In this document: piece by piece, positions 1 through 8,155 of the stretch
How positions within the stretch are numbered: position 1 is the stretch's first letter
Layout of the letters: the number at the start of each line of letters is the position of its first letter
DNA from: CAZSLC01 sp964607675
GTDB taxonomy: Bacteria > Bacteroidota > Bacteroidia > Bacteroidales > UBA932
Length of the DNA stretch: 64,000 nt
Reading direction: 5' to 3'
NCBI GenBank assembly: GCA_964607675.1
Contig: CAZSLC010000007.1
Coordinates: 1-64,000 of the forward strand
Position numbers and translations under genes: made by a program
Notes under the pieces: model-generated
Databases searched by the model: none
Told to the model about the DNA's origin: nothing
What the model saw: only the letters and a program-made list of their open reading frames with translations

Positions 1-24
1 TTTGAGTTCAGTCATCTGGCTATA

Positions 25-1575
25 TCAAATGTGCAAATCTGCCATTTTTTCTTTTAATAACTTTACTGCAAGTTTCTTGTTTACAGAAGATTGAACAAAG
101 CGGATTTGTTCTTTGTATCTCTCCATATTTCCTTTGCTAATAGGGGTTGCTGGTGGAGAATCCATTTTTAGAGGATTGATAGGTGAACCGTTTTTCCATA
201 TTCTGAAATCTAAGTGAGGGCCTGTCGATGAGCCTGTACTTCCCACATATCCTATCACTTGACCTTGTCTCACCCTTGTGCCAACTTTTATCCCTTTTCC
301 ATAGTTAGAAAGGTGCATATATGCAGAGGTATATACAGAGTTGTGTTTTATTTTAACTGTTTTACCCCCGCCTCCTGAATAGCCTTTTTTAACTACAACC
401 CCATCTCCAATACTCCAAACTGGAGTTCCCATCGGAGCAGCATAGTCGATACCTGTGTGAGGCCTAACTACCCTTGTGATCGGATGTCTCCGAGAATATG
501 TAAATCCAGAACTTATCCTTCTAAAATTAAGAGGCGACTTGAGAAAGGCTTTCCTCATACTCTCCCCTTTTTCATTCCAATATGTATTCGATGTCCCCTC
601 TTCTTCAAAATAATAAGTCACATATTCTCTCCCAGATGATTGAAATGAACAATACAAGACCTCATCAACATCAAGCACTTTATCTTGATAAGATAGTTCT
701 GTATAATAAGCCTTGAAGGAATCTCCTTTCTGTAATCCAAAAAAGTCTATTGTCCATGCATAAATGTCAGACAACTTAATAGCAAGATTTGGAGTTGTCC
801 CTGCATCAAGTACATCTTGCCACAAAGAGGTATCTATTGTCACCTCAACATATTTCATCTCCCTTTTTATCTCCTTTTGTACTTCTTTAACTGACAAAGA
901 GTCTTCAATGGTGGAAAAAACAATAAAAGATTTAGAATCTTTTTCATACAAGAGATAAGATAGGATATGTGCATCATCTGTTGTATAATATGCTTTGTAT
1001 TCATTCCCTACTCTGAATTGCCTTATATCAAAAACCCCTTTACATTTTTCTGTTAGATTGTAAGAGGTGTTTTGTGATAGGCCAAGTTTTAAAAGTAAAG
1101 TTGAAAGGAACTCCCCATTTTTAACTTTTCCCTCAACTATTTCATATCGATCTATTGGAATTCCAAATTCATCGGTTTCTACTGAAACTGCAGCAGTTTC
1201 TTCTGAGCCTGCAAAATCTTCCACATCATTATTTTCGTCATATTCTGATTTTCTATCCTGATTTGAAGACTCCTTATCCCGACGGGATGACTCCTTATCT
1301 TGACGGGATGACTCCTTATCTTGATTTGAAGAGACCTTATCCTGACGGGATGACTCCTTATCTTGATTTGAAGAGACCTTATCCTGACGGGATGACTCCT
1401 TATCTTGATGTGAAGATTGTATATTTTGACCTGTAGTATCCACATTATCTGAAAGAACAGCATTACTACTATTATTATCTACCACTCTTACTACAAACAA
1501 AACAATTATAAAAAGAACTAAGCATCCTAACACTATAGAAGATGCTACCGCTGATCTTTTATTTACAAAACTCAT
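25..1575 (-). CDS. M23-family peptidoglycan endopeptidase, membrane-anchored, with heptapeptide repeat linker
   Basis: Predicted zinc metallopeptidase (LytM/M23 fold) acting on peptidoglycan cross-links at the envelope. One N-terminal membrane segment (about residues 13-32) is followed by a charged linker with eight heptads of the type (H/R/N)QDKxSS (residues 56-111). Next comes a region resembling the LysM/OapA-like part of long M23 proteins (about 140-340), then the catalytic domain. H373 and D377 form the HxxxD zinc motif. The second motif reads H454-L-D456, so Asp stands where the classical HxH has a second His; I believe this variant occurs in other Bacteroidota M23 proteins, so loss of activity should not be assumed. 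At 516 aa it looks full length. It is divergent from mraZ, which fits a role in wall remodelling. The exact substrate bond is unknown. Confidence 0.85.
   Translation of the reverse strand: MSFVNKRSAVASSIVLGCLVLFIIVLFVVRVVDNNSSNAVLSDNVDTTGQNIQSSHQDKESSRQDKVSSNQDKESSRQDKVSSNQDKESSRQDKESSRRDKESSNQDRKSEYDENNDVEDFAGSEETAAVSVETDEFGIPIDRYEIVEGKVKNGEFLSTLLLKLGLSQNTSYNLTEKCKGVFDIRQFRVGNEYKAYYTTDDAHILSYLLYEKDSKSFIVFSTIEDSLSVKEVQKEIKREMKYVEVTIDTSLWQDVLDAGTTPNLAIKLSDIYAWTIDFFGLQKGDSFKAYYTELSYQDKVLDVDEVLYCSFQSSGREYVTYYFEEEGTSNTYWNEKGESMRKAFLKSPLNFRRISSGFTYSRRHPITRVVRPHTGIDYAAPMGTPVWSIGDGVVVKKGYSGGGGKTVKIKHNSVYTSAYMHLSNYGKGIKVGTRVRQGQVIGYVGSTGSSTGPHLDFRIWKNGSPINPLKMDSPPATPISKGNMERYKEQIRFVQSSVNKKLAVKLLKEKMADLHI
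1243..1410 (-). repeat. In-frame 21-bp tandem repeat (with 42-bp higher-order unit) in the M23 peptidase gene
   Basis: Eight successive 21-base units encode heptads of the QDKESSR / QDKVSSN type. The units alternate, so an identical 42-base block (about 1315-1356 and 1357-1398) occurs twice in a row. Because the unit is a multiple of three, slippage would change linker length without breaking the frame. The encoded stretch is hydrophilic and charged, consistent with a flexible spacer between the membrane anchor and the peptidase. Confidence 0.9.
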
Positions 1576-1595
1576 AAGCTATTTTTTTCTGCATA

Positions 1596-1603
1596 CGAAA
1601 ATA
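1596..1603 (-). promoter_or_regulatory. Possible -7 box for the M23 peptidase gene
   Basis: The minus strand reads TATTTTCG, one base from the Bacteroidota -7 consensus TAnnTTTG, with a TTG about 21 bases upstream (1625-1627). This would give a leader of roughly 15 bases before the ATG at 1575. Motif match only. Confidence 0.4.
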
Positions 1604-1630
1604 AACCTTTTATTCCCAAATACACAATAT

Positions 1631-1670
1631 TTGTGGAAAACTTTGTAAAATTGTGGAAAACTTTGTAAAA
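1631..1670 (+). repeat. Perfect 20-bp tandem duplication upstream of mraZ, candidate MraZ operator
   Basis: The 20-base unit TTGTGGAAAACTTTGTAAAA occurs twice head to tail with no mismatch, ending 8 bases before the -7 box. Each unit holds a GTGG and a GTAA half. MraZ is known in other bacteria to bind short G-rich direct repeats in front of its own gene, so an autoregulatory operator is a reasonable inference; binding is not shown by the sequence. Confidence 0.6.
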
Positions 1671-1678
1671 TTATTTTA

Positions 1679-1686
1679 TACTTTTG
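1679..1686 (+). promoter_or_regulatory. -7 promoter box of the dcw operon
   Basis: TACTTTTG matches the Bacteroidota sigma-ABfr -7 consensus TAnnTTTG exactly and sits 21 bases before the mraZ ATG, giving a very short leader. No well-spaced -33 TTG is obvious; the nearest TTG (1651-1653) lies inside the tandem repeat, about 25 bases upstream, so repressor binding there would overlap the promoter. Confidence 0.65.
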
Positions 1687-1707
1687 CAAATGAGATAAAA
1701 TGTTAAA

Positions 1708-2154
1708 ATGGCGAAATTTATAGGCATATACAAAGGCAAACTCGACGACAAGGGGAGATTGGTGTTTCCTTCAGCTTTTAAAGGGTTGATGGGAAATGAA
1801 CCTCTCCAATTTGTTGTTAAGAAAGATTTGTTTGAAGAGTGCCTTGCGATTTATACATATTCGGAATGGGAAAAAGAATCTGAGGAGTTAAAATCAAAAC
1901 TCAATTTTTTCAATAAGGAGCATAATATGTTTTGGAGGGAGTATATGAAAGATCGCGCCACGATTGAGCCTGATGAAAAATTTGGCAGAATCAATATTCC
2001 ACTTTCGCTACTTGAATCAATCAAAGTAAAAAAGGATGTGCTGTTTTGTGGTAACGATCACAAAATTGAGTTGTGGGCAAAGGAGGTATATGATTCAAAA
2101 CAAATGGAAGACGCCGAATTTTTATCCTTAGCTGAGAAAATTGGTCTATTATAA
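1708..2154 (+). CDS. mraZ: Transcriptional regulator MraZ
   Basis: Small DNA-binding regulator at the head of the division and cell-wall cluster. It has the two SpoVT-AbrB-like MraZ repeats: the N-terminal one contains the DDKGRLVFP-type motif (about residues 12-20) and the second the DEKFGRINIP motif (about 91-100). At 148 aa it has the normal length. It is the first gene after a strong -7 box and a 20-base tandem repeat, and is followed 15 bases later by rsmH. In other bacteria MraZ represses its own operon and is opposed by RsmH; the same loop is likely here. Confidence 0.95.
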   Translation: MAKFIGIYKGKLDDKGRLVFPSAFKGLMGNEPLQFVVKKDLFEECLAIYTYSEWEKESEELKSKLNFFNKEHNMFWREYMKDRATIEPDEKFGRINIPLSLLESIKVKKDVLFCGNDHKIELWAKEVYDSKQMEDAEFLSLAEKIGLL

Positions 2155-2169
2155 CATAGGAGGTCAATA

Positions 2170-3072
2170 ATGTCAACGTACCACAAGCCAGTACTCCTGA
2201 GTGAGAGTATAGATGCACTTGATATAAAAGAATCAGGAGTATATGTGGATGTTACCCTCGGTGGTGGAGGGCACACAAAGGAGATTCTATCGAGGTTAGG
2301 CAAAAAAGGGAAATTACTTGTATTCGACCAAGATTCCGACGCCATCAAAAATGCCCCTAAAGACAACAGAGTACTTATTGCTCACAGCAACTTCAGATTT
2401 ATTCACAATTTTGTTAAATATTACCAATTGGGTGAAGTGGATGGAATACTTGCAGATCTGGGAGTATCTTCACATCAGTTCGACACCTCCGAGAGGGGTT
2501 TTTCTTTTAGGTTCGACTCACCATTAGATATGAGGATGAATACAAATGCAGCTAAAAGCGCAAAAGATGTCATTAATGGGTACAGCGAAGATGAGCTGAT
2601 AAAAATATTTAGACTATATGGAGAGGTCGATCACCCAGCAAAGGCTGCAAGGTACATTGTTCAAGTGAGAGAACAATCCCCAATTATAACAACCACACAG
2701 CTTACACAAGCACTTTCCCCACTTCTCCCCCATTTTGCCGAACATAAATATCTTGCTAAAATATATCAGGCTCTACGAATTGAGGTTAATGGTGAAATGG
2801 ACTCTCTGGGATACTTTCTCAAGGGGGCAGAAAAATCACTGAAGGTTGGTGGAAGGCTTTCAATCATCACCTATCACTCCCTTGAAGATAGAATAGTGAA
2901 AAATTACATAAAGAGTGGCAATACAGATGGTATTCAGGAAAAAGATTTCTATGGAAGAGTAAGCATACCATTTATAAATATTACAAAAAAGCCTGTACTT
3001 CCTAAAGAATCAGAGATATCAGAAAATACAAGAGCAAGAAGTGCTAAGCTCAGAATTGGAGAAAAAGTATGA
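2170..3072 (+). CDS. rsmH: 16S rRNA (cytosine-1402-N4)-methyltransferase RsmH (MraW)
   Basis: SAM-dependent methyltransferase that modifies C1402 of 16S rRNA in the ribosomal P site. The N-terminal HKPVLL motif and the VDVTLGGGGHT motif (SAM binding, about residues 26-36) are diagnostic, as are the DLGVSSHQ and RGFSFR segments. Length 300 aa is normal. An AGGAGG sequence seven bases before the ATG (2158-2163) supports the start. Its stop overlaps the ftsL start by four bases (ATGA), which implies translational coupling. Confidence 0.96.
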   Translation: MSTYHKPVLLSESIDALDIKESGVYVDVTLGGGGHTKEILSRLGKKGKLLVFDQDSDAIKNAPKDNRVLIAHSNFRFIHNFVKYYQLGEVDGILADLGVSSHQFDTSERGFSFRFDSPLDMRMNTNAAKSAKDVINGYSEDELIKIFRLYGEVDHPAKAARYIVQVREQSPIITTTQLTQALSPLLPHFAEHKYLAKIYQALRIEVNGEMDSLGYFLKGAEKSLKVGGRLSIITYHSLEDRIVKNYIKSGNTDGIQEKDFYGRVSIPFINITKKPVLPKESEISENTRARSAKLRIGEKV

Positions 3073-3401
3073 GTAAAGGGAAAAATATAATATCAAATAT
3101 CTTTGGTGGAAAGATTTTAATAGGTCTTTCCAATCATTGGCTATTGTCTATTTATATTTTTGTCTTAATTACAATTTTTATTGCAATTAGGTTCTCAATC
3201 ATTGAGAATAAGAAAATAATTCTCGCCAACGAGAAAGAGCTTATCGAACTAAAAATAAAATATTCGGAAGAGAATGCCGTTTTAATTGACATGTGCAGAA
3301 GAACTGAGATAGAGAAACGACTAAAAACATTCAATTCTACTCTCGAAGTACCCTACATCCACCCTCAAAAAGTTAAGGAGGTGAAAAATGGATGGAAATA
3401 A
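3069..3401 (+). CDS. ftsL: FtsL-like cell division protein
   Basis: Small bitopic protein of the Bacteroidota FtsL type, recognised more by position and architecture than by sequence. A cytoplasmic N-terminus of about 25 residues precedes one membrane segment (about 27-45), followed by a periplasmic helix rich in Glu, Lys and Leu that could form the short coiled coil used to bind FtsB-like and FtsQ partners. It overlaps rsmH by 4 bases and ftsI by 14 bases. Known FtsL proteins link the septal synthase complex to the divisome. FtsL sequences diverge strongly, so the name rests mainly on synteny. Confidence 0.8.
   Translation: MSKGKNIISNIFGGKILIGLSNHWLLSIYIFVLITIFIAIRFSIIENKKIILANEKELIELKIKYSEENAVLIDMCRRTEIEKRLKTFNSTLEVPYIHPQKVKEVKNGWK
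3375..3384 (+). promoter_or_regulatory. Extended Shine-Dalgarno sequence for ftsI
   Basis: AAGGAGGTGA is a full-length complement to the 3' end of 16S rRNA, three bases before the ftsI ATG and inside the ftsL coding region. Such strong sites are uncommon in Bacteroidota, where many genes lack a clear Shine-Dalgarno sequence. It decides the ftsI start at 3388. Confidence 0.75.
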
Positions 3402-5430
3402 CAAAGTTGAACCCATTTCAAGGAGGTACACAGGAATACTATTCACTATTGCTGTTTTTATGTTCTTTACTATCACAGGTAGATTGATATATCTTCAATA
3501 TCAATACAATAGTGAAACAGATATTGATAGAGATTTATTTACCCTTCGGGAAGTACCCCTCCAATCAACAAGGGGAAATATCTATTCACAAGAGGGGGAA
3601 ATACTATCAACTTCTATTGTTCACTACAGAATGTTTTTTGACTGCACAATCGTAGGAGATAGTGTGTTTAAGGCTGATGTTCCGGCATTATCAAGATCAC
3701 TATCTCAATTGTTTGGCAATAAATCTGCTAAAAAATATGAGGAAGATCTCAGAAATGGAAGAAAAAAAGGAAATAGATATATGCGAATTGGCAATAGGGC
3801 CATTGGTTATAAAGAACGCGAACAACTATATACATTCCCTATATTTAAATACGGGAGGTTGAGAGGGGGTATAATAGAGGTGACCGAGCAGAAAAGAATC
3901 AACCCATATGACGAATTGGCAAGCAGAACAATAGGAAAACCCTCAAAAGATGGAACTGGAGTTGGAATAGAGAGCACATTCGATATTTATCTCAAAGGGA
4001 AAGATGGTTCGAGAATGGAAGAAAGGGTTGCTAAAGACACTTGGGTACAATCCAATTCTGGAAAATTCGTCCCTCCAGAGGATGGATATGACATTTACAC
4101 CACCATCAATATAGGACTGCAGGATGCTGCCGATAAAGCCTTGAGGGAGAAACTTCAATCAGACGAACTCCTCGAAGGGGGAACCGCAGTGGTGATGGAA
4201 GTAGCCACTGGTGCAATTAGGGCCATAGTCAACCTCCGAAAAGATGAAGACGGTACATTTAAGGACATTTTCCCTTACGCCTCTACCGAGACAATCGACC
4301 CCGGTTCAACAATGAAGTTGTCAACCCTTCTCTGCCTCCTTGAAGATGGGCATGTCACCCTCGACACCCCCATCGATGCAGGCAATGGAAAATGGATTTA
4401 CTCTGGTTTCACATTCACCGACACAAAATCTGGGGGATACGGGATGTTAAATGTTAAAAAGGCATTTGAAAAATCTTCAAATATTGCATTTGCAAAACTT
4501 GCAGTAAATTACTACGAAAATGACTATGATGGCTACATAGCTCGTCTCCACTCCCTTAAGCTCAACGAGAGATTGGATCTTGAAATTGATGATCAGAGAA
4601 ATGGATATCTCGTTTCTGCAGAAATAATGAAAAATGACAAAACGGCTCTTCCTAATACAGCAATAGGATATTCTTCCAAATTGTCCCCGTTAAACATGCT
4701 CTCACTGTACAACACTGTTGCCAACGGAGGGAAGATGATGAAGCCATATTTGATTGAGAAGGTTGCAGATAGAGGGAAAACAATCGAAATATTCGGCCCA
4801 AAGCAAAAAAGTGGTTCAATATGTTCAAAAGAGACCATTAGGTTGGCTACCGAGGCGTTGATCGGAGTAGTAGAAGAAGGAACTGCCCAGAATATAAAAG
4901 ACCCAAGGTACAAAATAGCAGGGAAAACTGGCACAGCCCAAATAACATACGAAAAACTTGAGGGGAGAAATGCTTATGTTGATGCACAAGGGAGAAGGAG
5001 ATATCACGCCTCATTCGTCGGATTTTTCCCTGCAGATGCCCCAAAATACTCTTGCGTCGTATCTCTTTACACAGAAAGAACGTTAAGAAATTTCTATGGT
5101 GGTACATGGTCTGCACCAGTATTCAAAAACATATCTGACTATCTTTATTCGACAGATATCAATTTAAGCAAATCAATCGGCAATAGCACACCAACCCATA
5201 TTTTATCAGAAATAGATACATCTTCAAAATCGAGGCGGATGATGTCCCAGAAAACAGACTCTATACCCAATTTAATAGGATTAGGGTTAAAAGACGCCTT
5301 GTTCATACTTGAAAATCAAGGATATAAGGTAACATTTAAAGGATGTGGCAAGATTACATGCCAGAATCCAGAACCAAACAGTCCAGCTTTAAAAGGAGAC
5401 AAAATCGAATTAACACTATCGGAGGAATAA
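3388..5430 (+). CDS. ftsI: Septal peptidoglycan transpeptidase FtsI (PBP3) with C-terminal PASTA domain
   Basis: Class B penicillin-binding protein that cross-links septal peptidoglycan. A short cytoplasmic tail and one membrane anchor (about residues 15-35) precede the dimerisation domain and the transpeptidase domain. The active-site motifs are all present: S307-T-M-K310, S363-S-N365 and K513-T-G-T516. The last 60 residues (about 622-680) form one PASTA domain, beginning IPNLIGLGLKDA. The 680-aa length fits Bacteroidota FtsI/PBP2-like proteins. It overlaps ftsL and ends one base before murE. Confidence 0.95.
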   Translation: MDGNNKVEPISRRYTGILFTIAVFMFFTITGRLIYLQYQYNSETDIDRDLFTLREVPLQSTRGNIYSQEGEILSTSIVHYRMFFDCTIVGDSVFKADVPALSRSLSQLFGNKSAKKYEEDLRNGRKKGNRYMRIGNRAIGYKEREQLYTFPIFKYGRLRGGIIEVTEQKRINPYDELASRTIGKPSKDGTGVGIESTFDIYLKGKDGSRMEERVAKDTWVQSNSGKFVPPEDGYDIYTTINIGLQDAADKALREKLQSDELLEGGTAVVMEVATGAIRAIVNLRKDEDGTFKDIFPYASTETIDPGSTMKLSTLLCLLEDGHVTLDTPIDAGNGKWIYSGFTFTDTKSGGYGMLNVKKAFEKSSNIAFAKLAVNYYENDYDGYIARLHSLKLNERLDLEIDDQRNGYLVSAEIMKNDKTALPNTAIGYSSKLSPLNMLSLYNTVANGGKMMKPYLIEKVADRGKTIEIFGPKQKSGSICSKETIRLATEALIGVVEEGTAQNIKDPRYKIAGKTGTAQITYEKLEGRNAYVDAQGRRRYHASFVGFFPADAPKYSCVVSLYTERTLRNFYGGTWSAPVFKNISDYLYSTDINLSKSIGNSTPTHILSEIDTSSKSRRMMSQKTDSIPNLIGLGLKDALFILENQGYKVTFKGCGKITCQNPEPNSPALKGDKIELTLSEE

Positions 5431-5431
5431 T

Positions 5432-6889
5432 ATGAAACTACATGAAATATTAAATGGGATTGAGATCTCAAGTCAAAAAGGAGATGTAGAATTGGATATC
5501 ATCGACATCACTCAGGATTCAAGAAAATGCAAAAAGGGTTCCCTTTTCATCGCCATTGACGGGGTCAATAATGATGGTCACAAATACATAGAGAGTGCCA
5601 TCAACAATGGAGCAATCGCCGTCCTCAGTGAAAGGGATGTAGATGTAGAGCTTCCAAAAGAAATTGCAATAATCACCATTAATGATACTCGCAAAGGGAT
5701 ATCAATCGCTGCATGTAACTTCTTCCACCACCCAAGCTCTCAGTTGGAGCTCGTAGGGGTGACAGGCACCAATGGAAAGACCACTATTGCAACACTCTTA
5801 TATCAACTATTCTCCAAATTAGGATATAGTTGCGGGCTTCTCTCTACCATTGCCAACTTTGTTGGTGATAAGAGATACCCGACCATCAACACCACCGCTG
5901 ATCCCATTTCCATCAACTCACTCCTTTGGGAAATGGTCCAGTCTGGATGTCAATATTGCTTTATGGAGGTTAGTTCACACGCCCTCGAACAACAAAGGGT
6001 CACAGGCCTTCAATTCAGGGGGGCAATTTTTACCAATTTAACCCACGATCACCTCGACTACCACAAGACATTTGCAGAATACCTAAGATGCAAAAAACTA
6101 CTATTTGACAACCTTGATAAGGGCAGTTTTGCTCTCACCAATATCGATGATAAAAATGGAGAAGTGATGCTCCAGAACACCAAAGCACACAAATACACCT
6201 ACTCTACAATGAAAGAGGCCGATTTCAAAGTAAAGATCGTTGAAAAGAGCATCGAAGGATCACTGCTGAAGATAGGTGGAAAGGAAGTATGGACAAGATT
6301 TATTGGTAATCACAACGCCCAAAACATCGTTGCTGTATATGGAACTGCCATTTTATTAGGGGGCAAAGAGGAGGAAATACTGCAAGGAATTAGTTCCCTC
6401 AAAGCAGTGGCTGGGAGACTCGAATACACCAAAGGAGGCAATGACATCACCGCAGTAGTTGATTATGCCCACACCCCTGATGCCCTTGAAAACGTCCTCA
6501 GAACTCTAAAGGACCTCACAGACGGATCAGACCTAATAGCAGTATTTGGCTGTGGCGGCAACAGAGATCGCACAAAGAGAGCAGAGATGGCAGCAATATC
6601 AGAAAAATACTGCAACAAGATAGTAGTTACATCTGACAATCCCCGTTTTGAAAATCCTGAAGATATAATAAAAGAGATAAAAGAAGGATTCTCAACCCAG
6701 GGGAGGGCAAAATCACTTTTCATCGCCGACAGGAGGGAAGGGATAAGGACAGCTCTCACCATTGCCAATCCAGGCTCAATAATCTTGGTTGCAGGAAAAG
6801 GACACGAAGACTACCAAATTGTAAATGGAGTAAAACATCACTTTGATGATAAAGAGATAATAAAAGAGTACTTTAACGACATAAAATAA
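5432..6889 (+). CDS. murE: UDP-MurNAc-L-Ala-D-Glu:meso-diaminopimelate ligase MurE
   Basis: Cytoplasmic Mur ligase that adds the third stem residue to the peptidoglycan precursor. The ATP-binding loop GTNGKTT is at about residues 112-118. The DNPR motif (in SDNPRFENP) is the known signature of meso-DAP-specific MurE, in contrast to the lysine-specific forms, so this organism probably has DAP-type peptidoglycan. Length 485 aa is normal. A GGAGG sequence lies before the ATG, which comes one base after the ftsI stop. Confidence 0.96.
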   Translation: MKLHEILNGIEISSQKGDVELDIIDITQDSRKCKKGSLFIAIDGVNNDGHKYIESAINNGAIAVLSERDVDVELPKEIAIITINDTRKGISIAACNFFHHPSSQLELVGVTGTNGKTTIATLLYQLFSKLGYSCGLLSTIANFVGDKRYPTINTTADPISINSLLWEMVQSGCQYCFMEVSSHALEQQRVTGLQFRGAIFTNLTHDHLDYHKTFAEYLRCKKLLFDNLDKGSFALTNIDDKNGEVMLQNTKAHKYTYSTMKEADFKVKIVEKSIEGSLLKIGGKEVWTRFIGNHNAQNIVAVYGTAILLGGKEEEILQGISSLKAVAGRLEYTKGGNDITAVVDYAHTPDALENVLRTLKDLTDGSDLIAVFGCGGNRDRTKRAEMAAISEKYCNKIVVTSDNPRFENPEDIIKEIKEGFSTQGRAKSLFIADRREGIRTALTIANPGSIILVAGKGHEDYQIVNGVKHHFDDKEIIKEYFNDIK

Positions 6890-6895
6890 CAAGCC

Positions 6896-8155
6896 ATGCT
6901 ATACGCTCTATTTGAATACCTAAAGAATGTTGCCGACATCCCTGGTCTGGGATTGATGCAATACATATCATTCAGGTCTATCATTGCAATAATAGTTGCA
7001 ATATTATTTTCCATGTATATAGGTAAAATAATAATTAGAAAATTGCAAAAACTTCAAATAGGAGAAGAGATAAGAGATCTCGGTCTTGAAGGTCAACTCT
7101 CAAAAAAAGGGACCCCAACTATGGGGGGAGTAATCATTCTCACATCGATAATAATCCCAGTGGTATTGTTTTGTAATCTCACCAACATATATGTTCAACT
7201 TCTACTCTTTTCAACCATTTGGTTAGGTGCAGTAGGATTTGCCGACGACTACATCAAGGTATTTAAGAAAAACAAAGAGGGGTTGAGTGGAAAATACAAA
7301 ATTGTGTCACAGGTGACACTGGGATTGATCGTGGGATTAACTTTGTGTTTCAGTGACGAAGTAGTAATCAGAGATAAGGTAAATAACACAACTACCAGTC
7401 AACTCGGTACAGAAATAGCACAAAACTACAATCCTGAACACAAAAGTACAAAAACCACTATACCATTTGTCAAATCAAATGAATTCAATTACCAATGGCT
7501 CGTTCCTGGACATGGGAAAGTAAAAGAAATCTTATCTTGGATACTCTACATAATCGTTATAATCTTCGTCATCACAGCTGTATCAAATGGAACAAACCTG
7601 ACAGACGGCATGGACGGACTTGCTGCTGGGGTATCTGCCATAGTGGGTACGACGCTCGGTATTCTTGCATACCTCTCTGGGAACATCATATATGCAGGGT
7701 ACCTCAATATAATGTACATACCCAATATCGGTGAATCAGTAATCTTTTTAGCTGCCCTTATCGGTGCATTAGCGGGATTCTTATGGTACAATTCATATCC
7801 AGCACAAGTGTTTATGGGGGACACAGGAAGTTTAGCTCTTGGTGGAATTATCGCTGTCGCTGCTATTATCATAAGAAAAGAACTCCTAATCCCTATTCTA
7901 TGCGGAATATTTTTCGTTGAGAGTTTGTCAGTAATTATCCAAAGAGGATATTTTAAATACACAAAGAAAAAATATGGTCAAGGGGTAAGGGTATTTAAGA
8001 TGAGCCCATTGCACCATCACTTTCAAAAAGAGGGAGTTGATGCGATTATAAAAAAACCGCTACATGCAATTCCTGAAGCAAAGATTGTAATGAGATTTTG
8101 GCTGGTAGCAATATTACTTGCCGTATTGACAATAGTAACTTTAAAAATCAGATAA
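6896..8155 (+). CDS. mraY: Phospho-MurNAc-pentapeptide transferase MraY
   Basis: Integral membrane enzyme that moves phospho-MurNAc-pentapeptide to undecaprenyl phosphate to give lipid I. About ten membrane segments are visible. The catalytic and magnesium-binding motifs are FADDYIK, NLTDGMDGLA and FMGDTGSLALGG; the MSPLHHHF loop is also present. At 419 aa it is longer than the E. coli enzyme because of a hydrophilic insertion around residues 150-205, which is usual in Bacteroidota. The murD ATG follows the stop codon directly, in the same frame. Confidence 0.96.
   Translation: MLYALFEYLKNVADIPGLGLMQYISFRSIIAIIVAILFSMYIGKIIIRKLQKLQIGEEIRDLGLEGQLSKKGTPTMGGVIILTSIIIPVVLFCNLTNIYVQLLLFSTIWLGAVGFADDYIKVFKKNKEGLSGKYKIVSQVTLGLIVGLTLCFSDEVVIRDKVNNTTTSQLGTEIAQNYNPEHKSTKTTIPFVKSNEFNYQWLVPGHGKVKEILSWILYIIVIIFVITAVSNGTNLTDGMDGLAAGVSAIVGTTLGILAYLSGNIIYAGYLNIMYIPNIGESVIFLAALIGALAGFLWYNSYPAQVFMGDTGSLALGGIIAVAAIIIRKELLIPILCGIFFVESLSVIIQRGYFKYTKKKYGQGVRVFKMSPLHHHFQKEGVDAIIKKPLHAIPEAKIVMRFWLVAILLAVLTIVTLKIR

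Noticed and set aside
1155..1463. Open frames on both strands across the 21-bp repeat
   Set aside because: They arise from the repeat of the M23 gene, whose own frame has a clear family match at its C-terminus.
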